A stretch of 64,000 bases of DNA from Aeromonas fluvialis (GCF_000819885.1 NZ_CDBO01000011.1:37893-101892); one strand, 5' to 3'; positions 28,901-40,190 are shown, numbered from the stretch's first letter. Made by a program: numbers and translations. The notes: generated by a model from the letters alone, not told the origin.

Positions 28901-29212
28901 ATGTACGCGGTATTCCAAAGCGGCGGAAAACAACACCGTGTGGCCGAAGGTCAAATCGTTCGTCTGGAAAAGCTGAACGTTGAGACTGGCGCTACCATCG
29001 ACTTCAACGAAGTTCTGATGGTTGCTGCAGGCGACACTTTTAAAGTAGGTGCTCCTTTCGTTGAAGGTGGCAAGGTTGTAGCTGAAGTTGTGGCTCACGG
29101 CCGTGGCGAGAAAGTGACTATCGTCAAGTTCCGTCGTCGTAAGCACCATCGTAAGCAAGCGGGCCACCGTCAGTGGTTCACTGAAGTCAAAATCACTGGC
29201 ATCAGCGCTTAA
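28901..29212 (+). CDS. rplU: 50S ribosomal protein L21
   Basis: The 103-residue product begins [14 protein letters not shown], the L21 signature, and ends with the basic [16 protein letters not shown] segment that contacts 23S rRNA. ATG 28901 follows TACGGAG. rpmA follows after 17 bases, the conserved rplU-rpmA-obgE order. Confidence 0.98.
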   Translation: MYAVFQSGGKQHRVAEGQIVRLEKLNVETGATIDFNEVLMVAAGDTFKVGAPFVEGGKVVAEVVAHGRGEKVTIVKFRRRKHHRKQAGHRQWFTEVKITGISA

Positions 29213-29229
29213 TTAGAGGAGTCCGATAA

Positions 29230-29487
29230 ATGGCACACAAAAAAGCTGGCGGTTCATCCCGCAACGGTCGCGATTCTGAAGCTAAACGCCTGGGCGTGAA
29301 GCGTTTCGGCGGCGAAACAGTTCTGGCTGGTAGCATCATCGTTCGTCAGCGTGGCACCAAGTTCCACGCTGGCAACAACGTTGGTCTGGGCACCGATCAC
29401 ACCCTGTACGCGAAAGCGACTGGCAAGATCCTGTTTGAAGTTAAAGGTCCGCTGAATCGTAAGTACGTAAGCATCATTGCTGAGTAA
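29230..29487 (+). CDS. rpmA: 50S ribosomal protein L27
   Basis: The 85-residue product begins [16 protein letters not shown], the conserved flexible tail that reaches the peptidyl-transferase centre, and shows the [15 protein letters not shown] motif. There is no N-terminal extension of the kind processed in Firmicutes. A strong terminator follows. Confidence 0.98.
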   Translation: MAHKKAGGSSRNGRDSEAKRLGVKRFGGETVLAGSIIVRQRGTKFHAGNNVGLGTDHTLYAKATGKILFEVKGPLNRKYVSIIAE

Positions 29488-29507
29488 TTACGGACCGCAA
29501 GGATCCG

Positions 29508-29539
29508 AAGCCCCGCCAACAGGCGGGGCTTTTGTTTTT
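29508..29539 (+). terminator. Terminator after rpmA
   Basis: AGCCCCGCC and GGCGGGGCT (29509-29529) form a stem with a 3-4 base loop, followed by TTTGTTTTT. Confidence 0.85.
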
Positions 29540-29678
29540 CTGACGTCTTTCTGATGTCGTTGACGAAAAAACGGAACGCAGCTGACGTTGGCTCTGATGA
29601 GCATGATTGGCAAGATGCGTATCGCCCGCAGGGGTCTGTACCACTATAATTGCGTATCGGTTTTTCGAATTAAGGTGA

Positions 29679-30890
<1,212 letters not shown>

Positions 30891-30907
30891 TCCCCGTCAC
30901 TCTCATT

Positions 30908-30941
30908 GAAAACCGGAGCCTGAACAGGCTCCGGTTTTTTT
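30908..30941 (+). terminator. Terminator after obgE
   Basis: AAACCGGAGCCTG and CAGGCTCCGGTTT form a nearly perfect stem followed by a T run. Confidence 0.85.
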
Positions 30942-31256
30942 ATGTCTATCGAGCAGCAACTCATTAGGTATGTTTGTGATGCTACTTATTGCCTGCCACT
31001 GATAACCGATTATACTGCCTACCAAAATTAACAATAACGAAACAATCATCTGTCGATGTCGATTGAATCGATATGCGCCGCTATATCTTGTTGTTTTGAT
31101 GGAAGGTTTACCTGATAAAATATTTATGCGCAGATTTATCGATTAAGGGCTTGTTTGTGCATTTTTTTAGAGTATTCTTGCGGCCGTTTTGCTGGCTAAT
31201 GCATGAATACGCAGTTTGGCCAGGCTAGGGAAAAGTAACATTAAGGCAGTCATATC
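30942..31256. other. AT-rich intergenic region before the YjiH-like gene
   Basis: This 315-base stretch has clearly lower GC than its neighbours and no plausible gene. It is likely the control region of the downstream membrane-protein gene, whose ribosome-binding site is AAGG about 10 bases before ATG 31257. No operator could be named. Confidence 0.4.
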
Positions 31257-32627
31257 ATGTTGGAAAAGAGTCTCGAAGCACCTGCGGTCAATACCCGCCG
31301 TAACTTGTTGATGTTTCTAATCCCGTCACTGATCGGGATCTTGCTGTTCATGACGCCGGTCGTCTATGACGGCAACGTCACCATTCCGGTGGCCGTGCTG
31401 GCCAAGCTGGTTCAGCGCGTATTTGCCGACTATCTGGTCGCCATGGTCAGCGCCGCGATCACCACCACCATGTTGATGACGCTGATTACCTGGTTGTTCA
31501 AGCCCGCGATTCTGGTGCGTCGACCCTTCCTCAACAGCCTGTTCAATGTCTCTCCCTTCTGGGCCAGCGTGCGGGTTTTGGGCGGTATTTTCGTCCTGCT
31601 CACCTTCTTCCAGGCGGGACCAGAGGTGCTCTATTCCGGTGCGACCGGTGGTCTGGTGCTCAACGATCTGCTGCCAGTGCTGTTCTCGGTCTTCATCTTC
31701 GCCGGCCTGCTGCTGCCATTGCTGCTCGATTTCGGGCTGCTGGAGTTCGTCGGCACCATGATGACCCGTATCATGCGTCCGGTATTTCGCCTGCCGGGTC
31801 GCTCCGCCGTGGATTGCTTTGCCTCCTGGCTCGGCGATGGCAGCGTGGGCATCCTGCTGACCAGCAAGCAGTACGAAGGGAAGTTTTATACCCAGCGTGA
31901 AGCCGCGGTTATTGGTACCACCTTCTCCGCCGTCTCCATCACCTTCTGTCTGGTGGTTATCTCCCAGGTGAAGCTGGAGCACATGTTCGTTCCCTTCTAT
32001 CTGACCGTCTGTCTGGCGGGTGTGGTCGCCGCCATCGTGGTACCGCGTCTGCCGCCACTGTGCTGGAAAAAGGACATCTATGCCGATGGCACGCCCTTGT
32101 GCCGCAAGCAGGAAGCGGTGCCGCATCAGCACAGTGTGATGAGCTATGGCTTCGAGCGTGCGCTGACCAAGGCCGAGAGCGTTACCGATCTTGGCGCCGT
32201 GGCGCGGGAAGGGGTGAAGAATGCGCTGGATATGGTGTTTGGCGTGTTGCCGGTGGTGATGGCGATCGGTACCTGTGCCCTGATGCTGGCCGAGCACACC
32301 CAGGTCTTTAATTGGCTGGGCGCGCCGTTTGTTCCGTTGCTGGAACTGCTGCAACTGCCGGAGGCGGAAGCCGCATCCAAGACCATTATGATCGGTTTTG
32401 CCGACATGTTTATTCCGGCCGTGCTGGCCTCCACCATCGAGAGCGAGATGACCCGCTTCGTCATCGCCGCCATGTCGGTGACCCAGCTGATCTATATGTC
32501 CGAAGTGGGCGCTCTGCTGCTGGGCAGCAAGATCCCGGTCAAGCTGTGGGAGTTGTTCGTCATCTTCTTGCTGCGCACCCTGGTCACTCTGCCTGTGATC
32601 GCCGGGGTGGCACACCTGCTGTTCTGA
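31257..32627 (+). CDS. YjiH-family membrane protein with nucleoside-recognition (Gate) domain
   Basis: The 456-residue protein is highly hydrophobic with roughly ten membrane segments and resembles the YjiH group, which carries the nucleoside-recognition (Gate) domain. Recognisable parts are RRNLLMFLIPSLIGILLF at the N terminus, the loop SWLGDGSVGILLTSKQYEGK (about 191-210) and ADMFIPAVLAS (about 382-392). The substrate is unknown; relatives include spore-maturation and nucleoside-transport proteins. The gene stands alone between two terminators. Confidence 0.8.
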   Translation: MLEKSLEAPAVNTRRNLLMFLIPSLIGILLFMTPVVYDGNVTIPVAVLAKLVQRVFADYLVAMVSAAITTTMLMTLITWLFKPAILVRRPFLNSLFNVSPFWASVRVLGGIFVLLTFFQAGPEVLYSGATGGLVLNDLLPVLFSVFIFAGLLLPLLLDFGLLEFVGTMMTRIMRPVFRLPGRSAVDCFASWLGDGSVGILLTSKQYEGKFYTQREAAVIGTTFSAVSITFCLVVISQVKLEHMFVPFYLTVCLAGVVAAIVVPRLPPLCWKKDIYADGTPLCRKQEAVPHQHSVMSYGFERALTKAESVTDLGAVAREGVKNALDMVFGVLPVVMAIGTCALMLAEHTQVFNWLGAPFVPLLELLQLPEAEAASKTIMIGFADMFIPAVLASTIESEMTRFVIAAMSVTQLIYMSEVGALLLGSKIPVKLWELFVIFLLRTLVTLPVIAGVAHLLF

Positions 32628-32645
32628 GTCCCTGACTCGGGTGTC

Positions 32646-32679
32646 AAAACGGTCAACCCAGGTTGACCGTTTTTTTTTA
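32646..32679 (+). terminator. Terminator after the YjiH-like gene
   Basis: AAAACGGTCAACC and GGTTGACCGTTTT form a perfect stem, followed by T residues. It can also serve the convergent HD-GYP gene. Confidence 0.85.
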
Positions 32680-32689
32680 TGGGCGCCGG

Positions 32690-35578
32690 CTAGGCTAGCT
32701 CCGCCAATAGAGCCTGGCTGTTCACTTCGTCCAGCTGTTCCGGCGCCAGGAAACACTCGGCATACTCCCGCCAGATGTCGCTGTCGACGAACAGGATAAA
32801 CAGGGCCGGATCGATGTGCTGATCCTGCACCATCTGTCTCATGATGGTCAGCGACTGGGATACCGTTTTACCTACCTTATAGGGGCGGTCGTTGGCGGTC
32901 AGCGCCTCGAAGATGTCGGCGATGGCCATGATGCGGGCCGGGATGCTCATCTGTGCCCCCTGCAACTGATATGGATAGCCCTTGCCGTCCATCCGTTCAT
33001 GATGGCTGCCCGCGATCTCCGGCACCTTGCGCAGGTGGCGGGGGAAAGGGAGCCGCTCCAGCATGCGGATGGTCTGGATGATATGATCGTTGATCTTGTA
33101 GCGCTCCTCCTCGGTGAGGGTGCCACGGCTGATGGCGAGGTTGTAGCGCTCCCCCCGATTGTAGAGGTGAGTCGGGACCTTGACCTTGAACCCCCAGGGG
33201 TTGTTTAGCGCCAGATTGTCATGGCCGGGGTGAGGGATGAGGTGCTCCGGTTTGTCGGCCAGCAAGGGTTCTAGACAGGGCAGGATCGCGGCGGGCTCTG
33301 CTTGGCGTCGCTTGAGCTCTTCCTGGCTGATGCCGAGGCGGTCATCCAAGGTGCGCAACCAGGTGCGGTTGGCGATGGCATCGAGCCGCTCCAGTTTCTC
33401 CGGTGCCATCCATTCTCCTCCCAAGTTGCACTCGGCGACGAAGGCAAACTCCTGATCCAAGGTTGACCAAGTCTGAGCCACCGCTTCCTGGCTCGCCACC
33501 CTCTCTTGCTCCGGCAAGCGGGCCGCCAGCGCCTCGATATAGGCATCTCGCTTAAGCACCTCGAAACGGGTTCGGATCTCGTGGATCCGGTCGTAGATCG
33601 TCTCCAGTTTGGTGGCCTTGTCGACCACGAACTCCGGTGTAGTGACCTTGCCGCAGTCGTGCAGCCAGCTCGCGATATGGATGGCTTCCCACTCCTCTTC
33701 GTTGAGGCTGAACTCGCTGAAGGGTCCCTGCTGCTGGGCGCAGGCCGCCTCCGTCAGCATCCTGGTCAGCTTGGGGACGCGCTGGCAGTGACCACCGGTA
33801 TAGGGGCTCTTGGCATCGATGGCCCCCGCGATCAGCTCGATAAAGGCCTCCAGCAACTTTTTCTGCTCTTCCAGCAGACGCTGGTTCTCGATGGCGGAGG
33901 CTGACATGCCCGCCAGCGCCTCGATCAGGCTGATCCGTGACGTCAGCTCCTGTGATGAGCAGCTTGGCAGGATCAGCAACAGGTAGCCGATCAGCTCCTG
34001 GCGCTGATTGTACAGCGGCTCTGCCAGCAACTGGCGGGGACCCGGGAAGGGGCCCCAGTCGGCCAGATATTGCTGCCACTGGTCGACATCGAGGGGCAGG
34101 CTGAGGCGCTCGGTATGATAGAGACGACCGTGCAACGCCTCCTGCCAGTGCACCTGCTCACAGTCCAGGGGCTGCTGCCGCCAGATGGCCTGTACCGCCG
34201 TCATGTGCGTGTCTTGCGCCAGATAGAGACAACCCCCTTCCGCCTGCGCCGCCGAGATCGTCTCGTGCAAGATGCGACTGAGCAGGGAGTCGAAGCGGTG
34301 TTCGGCCGCCAGTGCTCGCCCCATGCTCATGAAATTGCCGAGGGTTTGCCGCATGCTGGACATGATGCGGGCCAGATCGTCGATCTCGCGGATTGACGAA
34401 TCAGGCCACTTGCTCTCGCCAAAATCGAAGTGCTGGATACGCTCCGCCTCATGGGTCAGTGCCAGCAAGGGCGCCGCGGTACGCCTCGCCACCAGCCAGA
34501 TGACAGGCAGTTGCAACAGCAAGCCGACAAGGGCCCAGGAGAGGTTTGTTAGGGCCTCGTTCAGGGCTGGCTTGGTGAGGGTGTCCGCTGGCATCAGCAG
34601 GGCAATGTAGAAGGGAGAGCCCTCTTCCAGGGGGGAGAGGTTGACCAACCACTCACGGCGATCCTCTGCGCTCAGGGTCAGCTCGGTCGGCCCGTGCAAC
34701 AGGGGGGGATGGATTGCGATTTGTTGCTGCAACTGGGTCAATATGGGGTTCTTGAGTACCGACAGCGTGGGCAATCTGGTCAATTGCTCGAAGCTTGGCA
34801 GTCGTGTCGGATCGGTAGCCAGCAGAGTACCAAGCTCGTCGAACAGCACCAGTTGCCCATGACTGGGTAGGGGCAGAGCACCGATGAGGGAGGAGAGCCC
34901 CTCCACCCCGGCATCCAGTCCGAGCACCGCCCGGCGATCGTCGCTCTCCACTGCCAGCGTAATGCCCGGCTCCTTGGTGGTGAAGAAGAGATAGAGCTGG
35001 GTGACGATGAGGCCGGTGCGCAAGCGCGCCTCCTTGTACCAGTGGCGGCTGTGGGGATCAAACTGGTAGTCCGGCATGAGTCGACGTTCGAGCAGCTGTA
35101 GCTGCTTGTCGAAATAGAGGTATTCACCCTGGCCTTGACTCAGGCTCTGTACCAGCAGGTGGCTAGCGGGTGGGGGGTTGTCCAGCCGACCCCTGGCTCT
35201 GTCGGTCACTTTGCGAACCAGAAAGAAATCACCGTTCTCGTAACCGGCATAGATGGCACCATAACTGGCGCTGTTGGCCAGCACTTCGGCCAGCTGGGGT
35301 AGGTAGCCGAGGCGAGCATCTAGGCTGGTCATCGCGGCCAGCTGACCACGGCTCAGCAGGCTCAGCGACATGCGCGCCGGTTGCTGATGCAACTTGAAGG
35401 CCAGCGCCAGTTGTTCCCGGTATTGCAGGAAGCGCTGTCGCTCGTGTTCCAGCCCCTGCTGCATGCCCTGATGAAACTGCAGCATGATGAGGACTCCCCC
35501 CAGCACGCTGAACAGCAGAATGAAGAGCGTGGCAATGTGCACGTAAAACGGTTTTCTATTGAGCATTCTCTTTGTCAT
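32690..35578 (-). CDS. Membrane sensor with HAMP, GAF-like and HD-GYP phosphodiesterase domains
   Basis: The 962-residue product has a membrane segment near residues 13-34, a large periplasmic Cache-like region (about 40-345), a second membrane segment (about 350-372), a HAMP-like linker, a GAF-like region (about 440-600) and a C-terminal HD-GYP domain (about 615-940). The HD motif is in ASWLHDCGKVTTPEFV and the signature in HHERMDGKGYP, so c-di-GMP hydrolysis is likely. The HD and GYP parts are separated by more than usual. Start 35578 (MTKRMLNRKPF) is preceded by AAGGA; ATG 35566 is an alternative. It stands alone; its ligand is unknown. Confidence 0.85.
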   Translation of the reverse strand: MTKRMLNRKPFYVHIATLFILLFSVLGGVLIMLQFHQGMQQGLEHERQRFLQYREQLALAFKLHQQPARMSLSLLSRGQLAAMTSLDARLGYLPQLAEVLANSASYGAIYAGYENGDFFLVRKVTDRARGRLDNPPPASHLLVQSLSQGQGEYLYFDKQLQLLERRLMPDYQFDPHSRHWYKEARLRTGLIVTQLYLFFTTKEPGITLAVESDDRRAVLGLDAGVEGLSSLIGALPLPSHGQLVLFDELGTLLATDPTRLPSFEQLTRLPTLSVLKNPILTQLQQQIAIHPPLLHGPTELTLSAEDRREWLVNLSPLEEGSPFYIALLMPADTLTKPALNEALTNLSWALVGLLLQLPVIWLVARRTAAPLLALTHEAERIQHFDFGESKWPDSSIREIDDLARIMSSMRQTLGNFMSMGRALAAEHRFDSLLSRILHETISAAQAEGGCLYLAQDTHMTAVQAIWRQQPLDCEQVHWQEALHGRLYHTERLSLPLDVDQWQQYLADWGPFPGPRQLLAEPLYNQRQELIGYLLLILPSCSSQELTSRISLIEALAGMSASAIENQRLLEEQKKLLEAFIELIAGAIDAKSPYTGGHCQRVPKLTRMLTEAACAQQQGPFSEFSLNEEEWEAIHIASWLHDCGKVTTPEFVVDKATKLETIYDRIHEIRTRFEVLKRDAYIEALAARLPEQERVASQEAVAQTWSTLDQEFAFVAECNLGGEWMAPEKLERLDAIANRTWLRTLDDRLGISQEELKRRQAEPAAILPCLEPLLADKPEHLIPHPGHDNLALNNPWGFKVKVPTHLYNRGERYNLAISRGTLTEEERYKINDHIIQTIRMLERLPFPRHLRKVPEIAGSHHERMDGKGYPYQLQGAQMSIPARIMAIADIFEALTANDRPYKVGKTVSQSLTIMRQMVQDQHIDPALFILFVDSDIWREYAECFLAPEQLDEVNSQALLAELA

Positions 35579-35812
35579 GGACGGATCCTTGTCCCATGGG
35601 AGATGGCCGTAATGGCCCATATCAGTGTGCTCGCAGTACGGCAAAAAACACAGCGATCGGGACAGGAATATCAGCAAGTTTAGATCCGGCTCCCGATGGG
35701 ACTTTATTGCTCAGGCTGGGTAGCCATGGGGTATTTCAGGGTGGGGTGTCATTCAGGTATATTATGCTACGTTGCCCGTATGTTGTTGAAATGTGTAATA
35801 ATGGGGTGCCCC

Positions 35813-36404
35813 ATGTCTGCCAGCCCTTATTCTGTGCTCGATCTGGTGCCGGTTACCGAGGGTTCCGTGCCTGCCGAGTCGTTTCGCCGTTCGCGGGATC
35901 TTGCCCGCCATGCCGAGGGTTGGGGTTACCAGCGCTACTGGCTGGCCGAACATCACAACATGCCGGGCATTGCCAGTACCGCCACCTCGGTGCTGATCGG
36001 TCATCTGGCCGAGGCCACCACCACACTGCAGATCGGGGCGGGCGGCCTCTGCCCGCTGGCCCAAGCCCCATGCGGTGGTTTGCATCAACATGATTGCCGC
36101 CGACAGCGAGCGGGAGGCCCGCTTCCAGTTCACCACAGTGCAGCAGCAGTTCCTGCCCCTTCATCGTGGTGATGCGGGCAAACTGCCTGCACCGGTAGTC
36201 TAGTTTGGCGACGAGTGGACACCCCGTGAGCTGATGGCGATGGCCCGCTCTCTGGTGGGCGACCCTGAGCAGGTTCGCCACGGTCTCAAGGCGCTGCTGG
36301 CGGAAACCCGTGCCGATGAGCTGATGTTCAATGGCCCGATCGTCGCTCATCAGGCGCGGCTGCGCTCTTTCGAGATTGCCGCAGAGCTGATGCAGAGCCT
36401 GTGA
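35813..36404 (+). pseudogene. Broken LLM-class flavin-dependent monooxygenase gene
   Basis: The first 80 or so codons from ATG 35813 (SVLDLVPVTEGS, YWLAEHHNMPGIAS, TTLQIGAGG) match the N terminus of luciferase-like monooxygenases. At about 36045-36055 the frame jumps to KPHAVVCINMIAADSE, which belongs near residue 200 of intact relatives, so roughly 110-120 codons are deleted. The new frame has a TAG at 36201-36203 and then resumes DEWTPRELMAMARS to a TGA at 36402-36404. An internal deletion with frameshift plus an in-frame stop make this a clear pseudogene. Confidence 0.85.
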
Positions 36405-36576
36405 TTACACATCCGGACACATCTGCATGTGTGCCAGAGCTTGACCTTATATCTCTTTATGTTTGTTCAACTAATTGATTTGAAAGAGTTGTCAGGTTGA
36501 TGTCGGCCATCTGTCGTGTCACCTTTCGCAGCCCAAGCCCTATGCTGGCCCTGTCAATGACCACAAGGAGTTCGCG

Positions 36577-37077
36577 ATGATCGTCAGGAAGTTGAGATTG
36601 CAACGGGGTTGGTCCCAGGATCAGTTGGCGACAATGACTGGTTTGAGTGTCCGCACTATCCAGCGGATCGAGCAGGGGCAGCAACCCGGACTGGAATCTC
36701 TAAAGGCCCTGGCCTCGGTCTTCGAGCTTGATGTGGCGCAACTTGACGGCACACGGCAACAGGAGCACGAGATGAGAGGAAGCGACACTATGGGTCAGGA
36801 TGCATTGCAGGTATCTATCGAAGAGCGGGCAGCCATGCGTTATGTGGAGGCACTCAAGGGTTTCTATTTCCACATGACCAGCTATCTGCTGGTGATCTGT
36901 GGGCTGTTTGTCATCAATTACCTGAGCAATCCGGACTATATCTGGGCCTGGTGGCCAGCGCTGGGGTGGGGGCTGGGACTGCTATCCCATGCTGTTAATC
37001 TGTTCCAGCCTTTCAAGATGTTTGGGCCGGATTGGGAGCGGCGCCAGATCGAGAAACGGCTGGGGCGCAAGCTGTGA
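36577..37077 (+). CDS. XRE-type HTH protein with C-terminal 2TM domain
   Basis: The 166-residue product joins an N-terminal Cro/C1-type helix-turn-helix (about 3-58, with WSQDQLATMTGLSVRTIQRI) to a two-helix membrane domain (about 103-150, with MTSYLLVICGLFVINYL and a WAWWPALGWGLGL segment). A membrane-tethered regulator is likely: DNA binding could be governed by membrane state. AAGGAG precedes ATG 36577. The upstream 172 bases hold an ACACAT-N4-ATGTGT inverted repeat at about 36418-36433 that could be an operator. Target genes are unknown. Confidence 0.8.
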   Translation: MIVRKLRLQRGWSQDQLATMTGLSVRTIQRIEQGQQPGLESLKALASVFELDVAQLDGTRQQEHEMRGSDTMGQDALQVSIEERAAMRYVEALKGFYFHMTSYLLVICGLFVINYLSNPDYIWAWWPALGWGLGLLSHAVNLFQPFKMFGPDWERRQIEKRLGRKL

Positions 37078-37112
37078 TCTCATCCACCCGGAAAACCGGG
37101 AACAAGAAACAG

Positions 37113-37141
37113 CAAGCCCGGCAGGTCGCCGGGCTTTGTTA
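37113..37141 (+). terminator. Terminator after the HTH-2TM gene
   Basis: AAGCCCGGC and GCCGGGCTT enclose a 5-base loop and are followed by TGTT. Confidence 0.65.
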
Positions 37142-37197
37142 TTGGAGCGAGTCTTGGCAATCGGTTCGGTAGATACCGCCAGAGTGCTGTGCACTCC

Positions 37198-38019
37198 CTA
37201 GCTGGCGTGAACCGGGCAGGGGGTGGCGATCAGGGCATCATCTTCATAACGCCACAGGGTCAGGCTGTTGCCCCAGACGCAGCCGGTATCGAGTGCCTTG
37301 ATATCGCTCTTACCAGTGTTGCCCATCAGCGCCGCCCAGTGGCCGAACACCAGAATGGGGTCATCCACGTGGTGTTCGCGCTGTTCGAACCAGGGGCGCA
37401 GCCCCGGGGTCGACTCCTTGGGCCCCTTCTTGCATTTGAAGTCGAGACGACCGTCGAAATAGCAGAAGCGCATCCGGGTGAAGGTGTTGATGATGTAGCG
37501 GTAGCGGTCAATGCCGACCAGATCATCCTGCCAGCCATCCGGCTGATCGCCATACATGTTGTGCAGCAGCCACAGGTACTGATCGCCGCGCAGCAGGCTC
37601 TCTACCTCGCGGGCGCAGTTGCGGGCGGTGCGGGCGTCCCACGCCGGGGAGATGCCGGCATGGACCATCATGATGGGCAGCTCCGGATGCTCGGCCAACA
37701 GCGGTCGGTGGCGCAGCCACTCCAGCAGCTCGTCCCGATCCGGCGCATCCATCAGGCTTTGCAGCTTGTCTTTCTTCTTTAGCGGCGCAACGCCATTGGC
37801 GACCGCCAGCAGGTGCAGGTCGTGGTTGCCGAGCACGGTGACGGCCCGGTTGCCCAGTCCTTTGACAAACCGCAGGGTATTGAGGGAGTCCGGGCCGCGG
37901 GCGACCAGGTCGCCGCAGAGCCAAAGTACATCTTGATCGGGATCGAACGCAGCAAGATCCAGCAGACGGCGCAAGTCGTCGTAACAGCCCTGGATGTCAC
38001 CGACAAAACAGTTCGCCAT
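37198..38019 (-). CDS. apaH: Bis(5'-nucleosyl)-tetraphosphatase, symmetrical, ApaH
   Basis: ApaH hydrolyses Ap4A to two ADP and removes Np4 caps from RNA. The 273-residue metallophosphatase shows the ligand motifs GDIQGCYDDL (about 8-17), GDLVARGPDS (about 36-45), GNHDLHLL (about 63-70) and VHAGISPAW. It is the last gene of the surA-pdxA-rsmA-apaG-apaH series, in the E. coli order. Confidence 0.97.
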   Translation of the reverse strand: MANCFVGDIQGCYDDLRRLLDLAAFDPDQDVLWLCGDLVARGPDSLNTLRFVKGLGNRAVTVLGNHDLHLLAVANGVAPLKKKDKLQSLMDAPDRDELLEWLRHRPLLAEHPELPIMMVHAGISPAWDARTARNCAREVESLLRGDQYLWLLHNMYGDQPDGWQDDLVGIDRYRYIINTFTRMRFCYFDGRLDFKCKKGPKESTPGLRPWFEQREHHVDDPILVFGHWAALMGNTGKSDIKALDTGCVWGNSLTLWRYEDDALIATPCPVHAS

Positions 38020-38025
38020 GAAACC

Positions 38026-38388
38026 TCAGTTGATAATATTGGGGATGGCCAGCGTGAAGGGGGCGATGGGTGCCTCGAACTGCTGGCCAGAGCCATCTTG
38101 CAGGGTATAGCTCCCTTCCATCACCCCAAGCGGGGTCGCCAGCGGCACGCCGCTCTGGTAGCGGTAGGTCTCCCCTTCGGCAATGACGGGTTGCTCCCCG
38201 ACCACGCCAGAGCCTGCCACTTCCAACATCTTGCCATTGGCATCGGTGATGAGCCAGCGCCGGTGCAGCAGTTGCACCGGGCCGGGCCCCAGATTCTCAA
38301 TCTCGATCAGATAGTGAAACTGGTAGGGGTCTCTGGATCCTGCCACATACACGGGGTATGGGCGGATCTCGATGTGCGGGAGTGCCAC
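38026..38388 (-). CDS. apaG: ApaG protein
   Basis: The 120-residue product is a single ApaG (DUF525) beta-sandwich domain, similar to a fibronectin type III fold, with NLGPGPVQLLHRRWLITDA and GVMEGSYTLQ as the conserved segments. Its precise function is unclear; the conserved position between rsmA and apaH is the best clue. It lies 6 bases before apaH. Confidence 0.95.
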   Translation of the reverse strand: MALPHIEIRPYPVYVAGSRDPYQFHYLIEIENLGPGPVQLLHRRWLITDANGKMLEVAGSGVVGEQPVIAEGETYRYQSGVPLATPLGVMEGSYTLQDGSGQQFEAPIAPFTLAIPNIIN

Positions 38389-38392
38389 AGGA

Positions 38393-39205
38393 TCAGGCCT
38401 TTGGCTGGTCCGCCAGCCAGTTGGCGATCATGACAAACTGCTCGAGGGAGAGGTTCTCCGGACGCAGATTGCCATCGATACCAAGCTCGGTCAGCTGGGC
38501 GTCGGTAATGAAGTTGGAGAAGCTGTTGCGGATGGTCTTGCGACGCTGGCCAAAGCCCTCGGTACAGACGCGGCTCAGGCAGCGAATGTCTTTCGCCACT
38601 ATGGTCGGGTTCTTGTGCGGGATCAGACGGACCACGGCAGAGTCCACTTTCGGTGCCGGTTTGAAGGCGCCAGGGCCCACTTCCAGTACCGGTACTACCT
38701 GGCAGTAGTACTGGGTCATCACGCTCAGACGGCCATAGGCCTTGCTGCCCGGGCCAGCGGCCAGACGCAGCACCACTTCCTTTTGCAGCATGAAGTGCAT
38801 GTCTTCAACCCGATCGGCGAACTCGCACAGGTGGAAGATGAGCGGGGTGGAGATGTTGTAGGGCAGGTTGCCGAAGATCCGCAGCGGGCCCTTGCCTTCC
38901 CCCATCAGGGTGCCGAAGTCGAACCGCATGGCGTCTGCTTCGATCACGGTCAGCTTGTCCTTGAGGGTCGGGTGCTCGCGCAGGCGAGCTGCCAGATCCC
39001 GGTCAAGCTCGACCACGGTCATCTTGTCCATCTGGGAGGCGACCGGTTCGGTCAGCGCGGCCAGACCCGGACCTATCTCCACCAAGTTTTGGCCCGGCTG
39101 CGGGTTGATGGCGGCCACGATCTGGTCGATTACATAGCGATCGTGCAAGAAGTTCTGACCGAAACGCTTACGGGCCGTGTGACCCATGTGCACCTTACTG
39201 CTCAT
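38393..39205 (-). CDS. rsmA: 16S rRNA dimethyladenosine transferase RsmA (KsgA)
   Basis: RsmA dimethylates A1518 and A1519 of 16S rRNA as a late 30S quality check. The 270-residue product has [10 protein letters not shown] at the N terminus, the SAM-binding [11 protein letters not shown] (about 42-52) and the catalytic [10 protein letters not shown] motif (about 112-121). Its start overlaps the end of pdxA by 11 bases; ATG at M7 is an alternative start. Confidence 0.96.
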   Translation of the reverse strand: MSSKVHMGHTARKRFGQNFLHDRYVIDQIVAAINPQPGQNLVEIGPGLAALTEPVASQMDKMTVVELDRDLAARLREHPTLKDKLTVIEADAMRFDFGTLMGEGKGPLRIFGNLPYNISTPLIFHLCEFADRVEDMHFMLQKEVVLRLAAGPGSKAYGRLSVMTQYYCQVVPVLEVGPGAFKPAPKVDSAVVRLIPHKNPTIVAKDIRCLSRVCTEGFGQRRKTIRNSFSNFITDAQLTELGIDGNLRPENLSLEQFVMIANWLADQPKA

Positions 39206-40190
39206 ATCTTTTTTTCTCTACCATCTTGATGGCGTGGTTAATCGCGGTGACAAGGCTGCCCGAATCCGCCAGGCCTTGGCCTGCCAGATCCAGTGCGGTG
39301 CCGTGATCCACCGAAGTGCGGATGAAAGGGAGTCCAAGGGTGATATTGACCGAGCTGCCGAAGCCCTTGTATTTGAGCACGGGCAGCCCCTGGTCGTGGT
39401 ACATGGCGAGTACCGCATCCGCATCCTTGAGGTATTTCTCCTGGAACAGGGTGTCGGCCGGCAGCGGGCCGACCAGATCGATCCCCTCTTGGCGCAGGGT
39501 GGCCAGAGCGGGTTCGATCACGTCAATCTCTTCACGTCCGAGATGGCCACCTTCCCCGGCGTGGGGATTGAGGCCGCAGACGTAAATACGGGGGCTAGCG
39601 ATGCCGAACTTGGCTTTGAGATCCGCATCCAGGATGCGGATCACCTTGCCGAGGCGATCCTCGGTGATAGCCTTCGCCACATAGGCCAGCGGAATGTGGG
39701 TAGTCGCCAGTGCGACCCGCAGCCCTTCGGTCGCCAACAGCATCACCACGTCGGCGGTGTTGGATTGCTGGGCGAAGAACTCGGTATGACCGCTAAACGA
39801 GACCCCAGCCTGGTTGATGATCCCCTTGTGCACCGGCCCGGTCACCACGGCGGAAAATTCGCCGCTGAGGTTGCCATCGCAGGCCCGTTGCAGGGTCGCC
39901 AGCACATAGGCGCCATTGCCTTCGTCCAGCTCTCCGGGCACCACGGTGGCGCCGAGATAGACAGGACAGACGGTCAGGGTGCCCGCTCGCTGGGGGTGGG
40001 CAGGGGCGGCGGCATCATAGGGCTCAAGCTCGACAGACAGCCCCAGCAGAGCTGCCCGCTCGCGCAGCAGCGCCGGATCGGCGATCACCACCAGCTGGTG
40101 GGGCCAATCCTGCTGGGCAATCTGCAGCACCAGATCCGGACCGATCCCGGCCGGTTCACCCGGGGTGACGGCAAGGCGACGACAGCTCAT
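39195..40190 (-). CDS. pdxA: 4-hydroxythreonine-4-phosphate dehydrogenase PdxA
   Basis: PdxA performs an NAD-dependent step of pyridoxal phosphate synthesis. The 331-residue product begins with [18 protein letters not shown] and shows the metal-ligand histidines in GHTEFFA (about 136-142), [11 protein letters not shown] and [12 protein letters not shown]. Its start shares a base with the surA stop, indicating coupling. Confidence 0.97.
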   Translation of the reverse strand: MSCRRLAVTPGEPAGIGPDLVLQIAQQDWPHQLVVIADPALLRERAALLGLSVELEPYDAAAPAHPQRAGTLTVCPVYLGATVVPGELDEGNGAYVLATLQRACDGNLSGEFSAVVTGPVHKGIINQAGVSFSGHTEFFAQQSNTADVVMLLATEGLRVALATTHIPLAYVAKAITEDRLGKVIRILDADLKAKFGIASPRIYVCGLNPHAGEGGHLGREEIDVIEPALATLRQEGIDLVGPLPADTLFQEKYLKDADAVLAMYHDQGLPVLKYKGFGSSVNITLGLPFIRTSVDHGTALDLAGQGLADSGSLVTAINHAIKMVEKKRYEQ

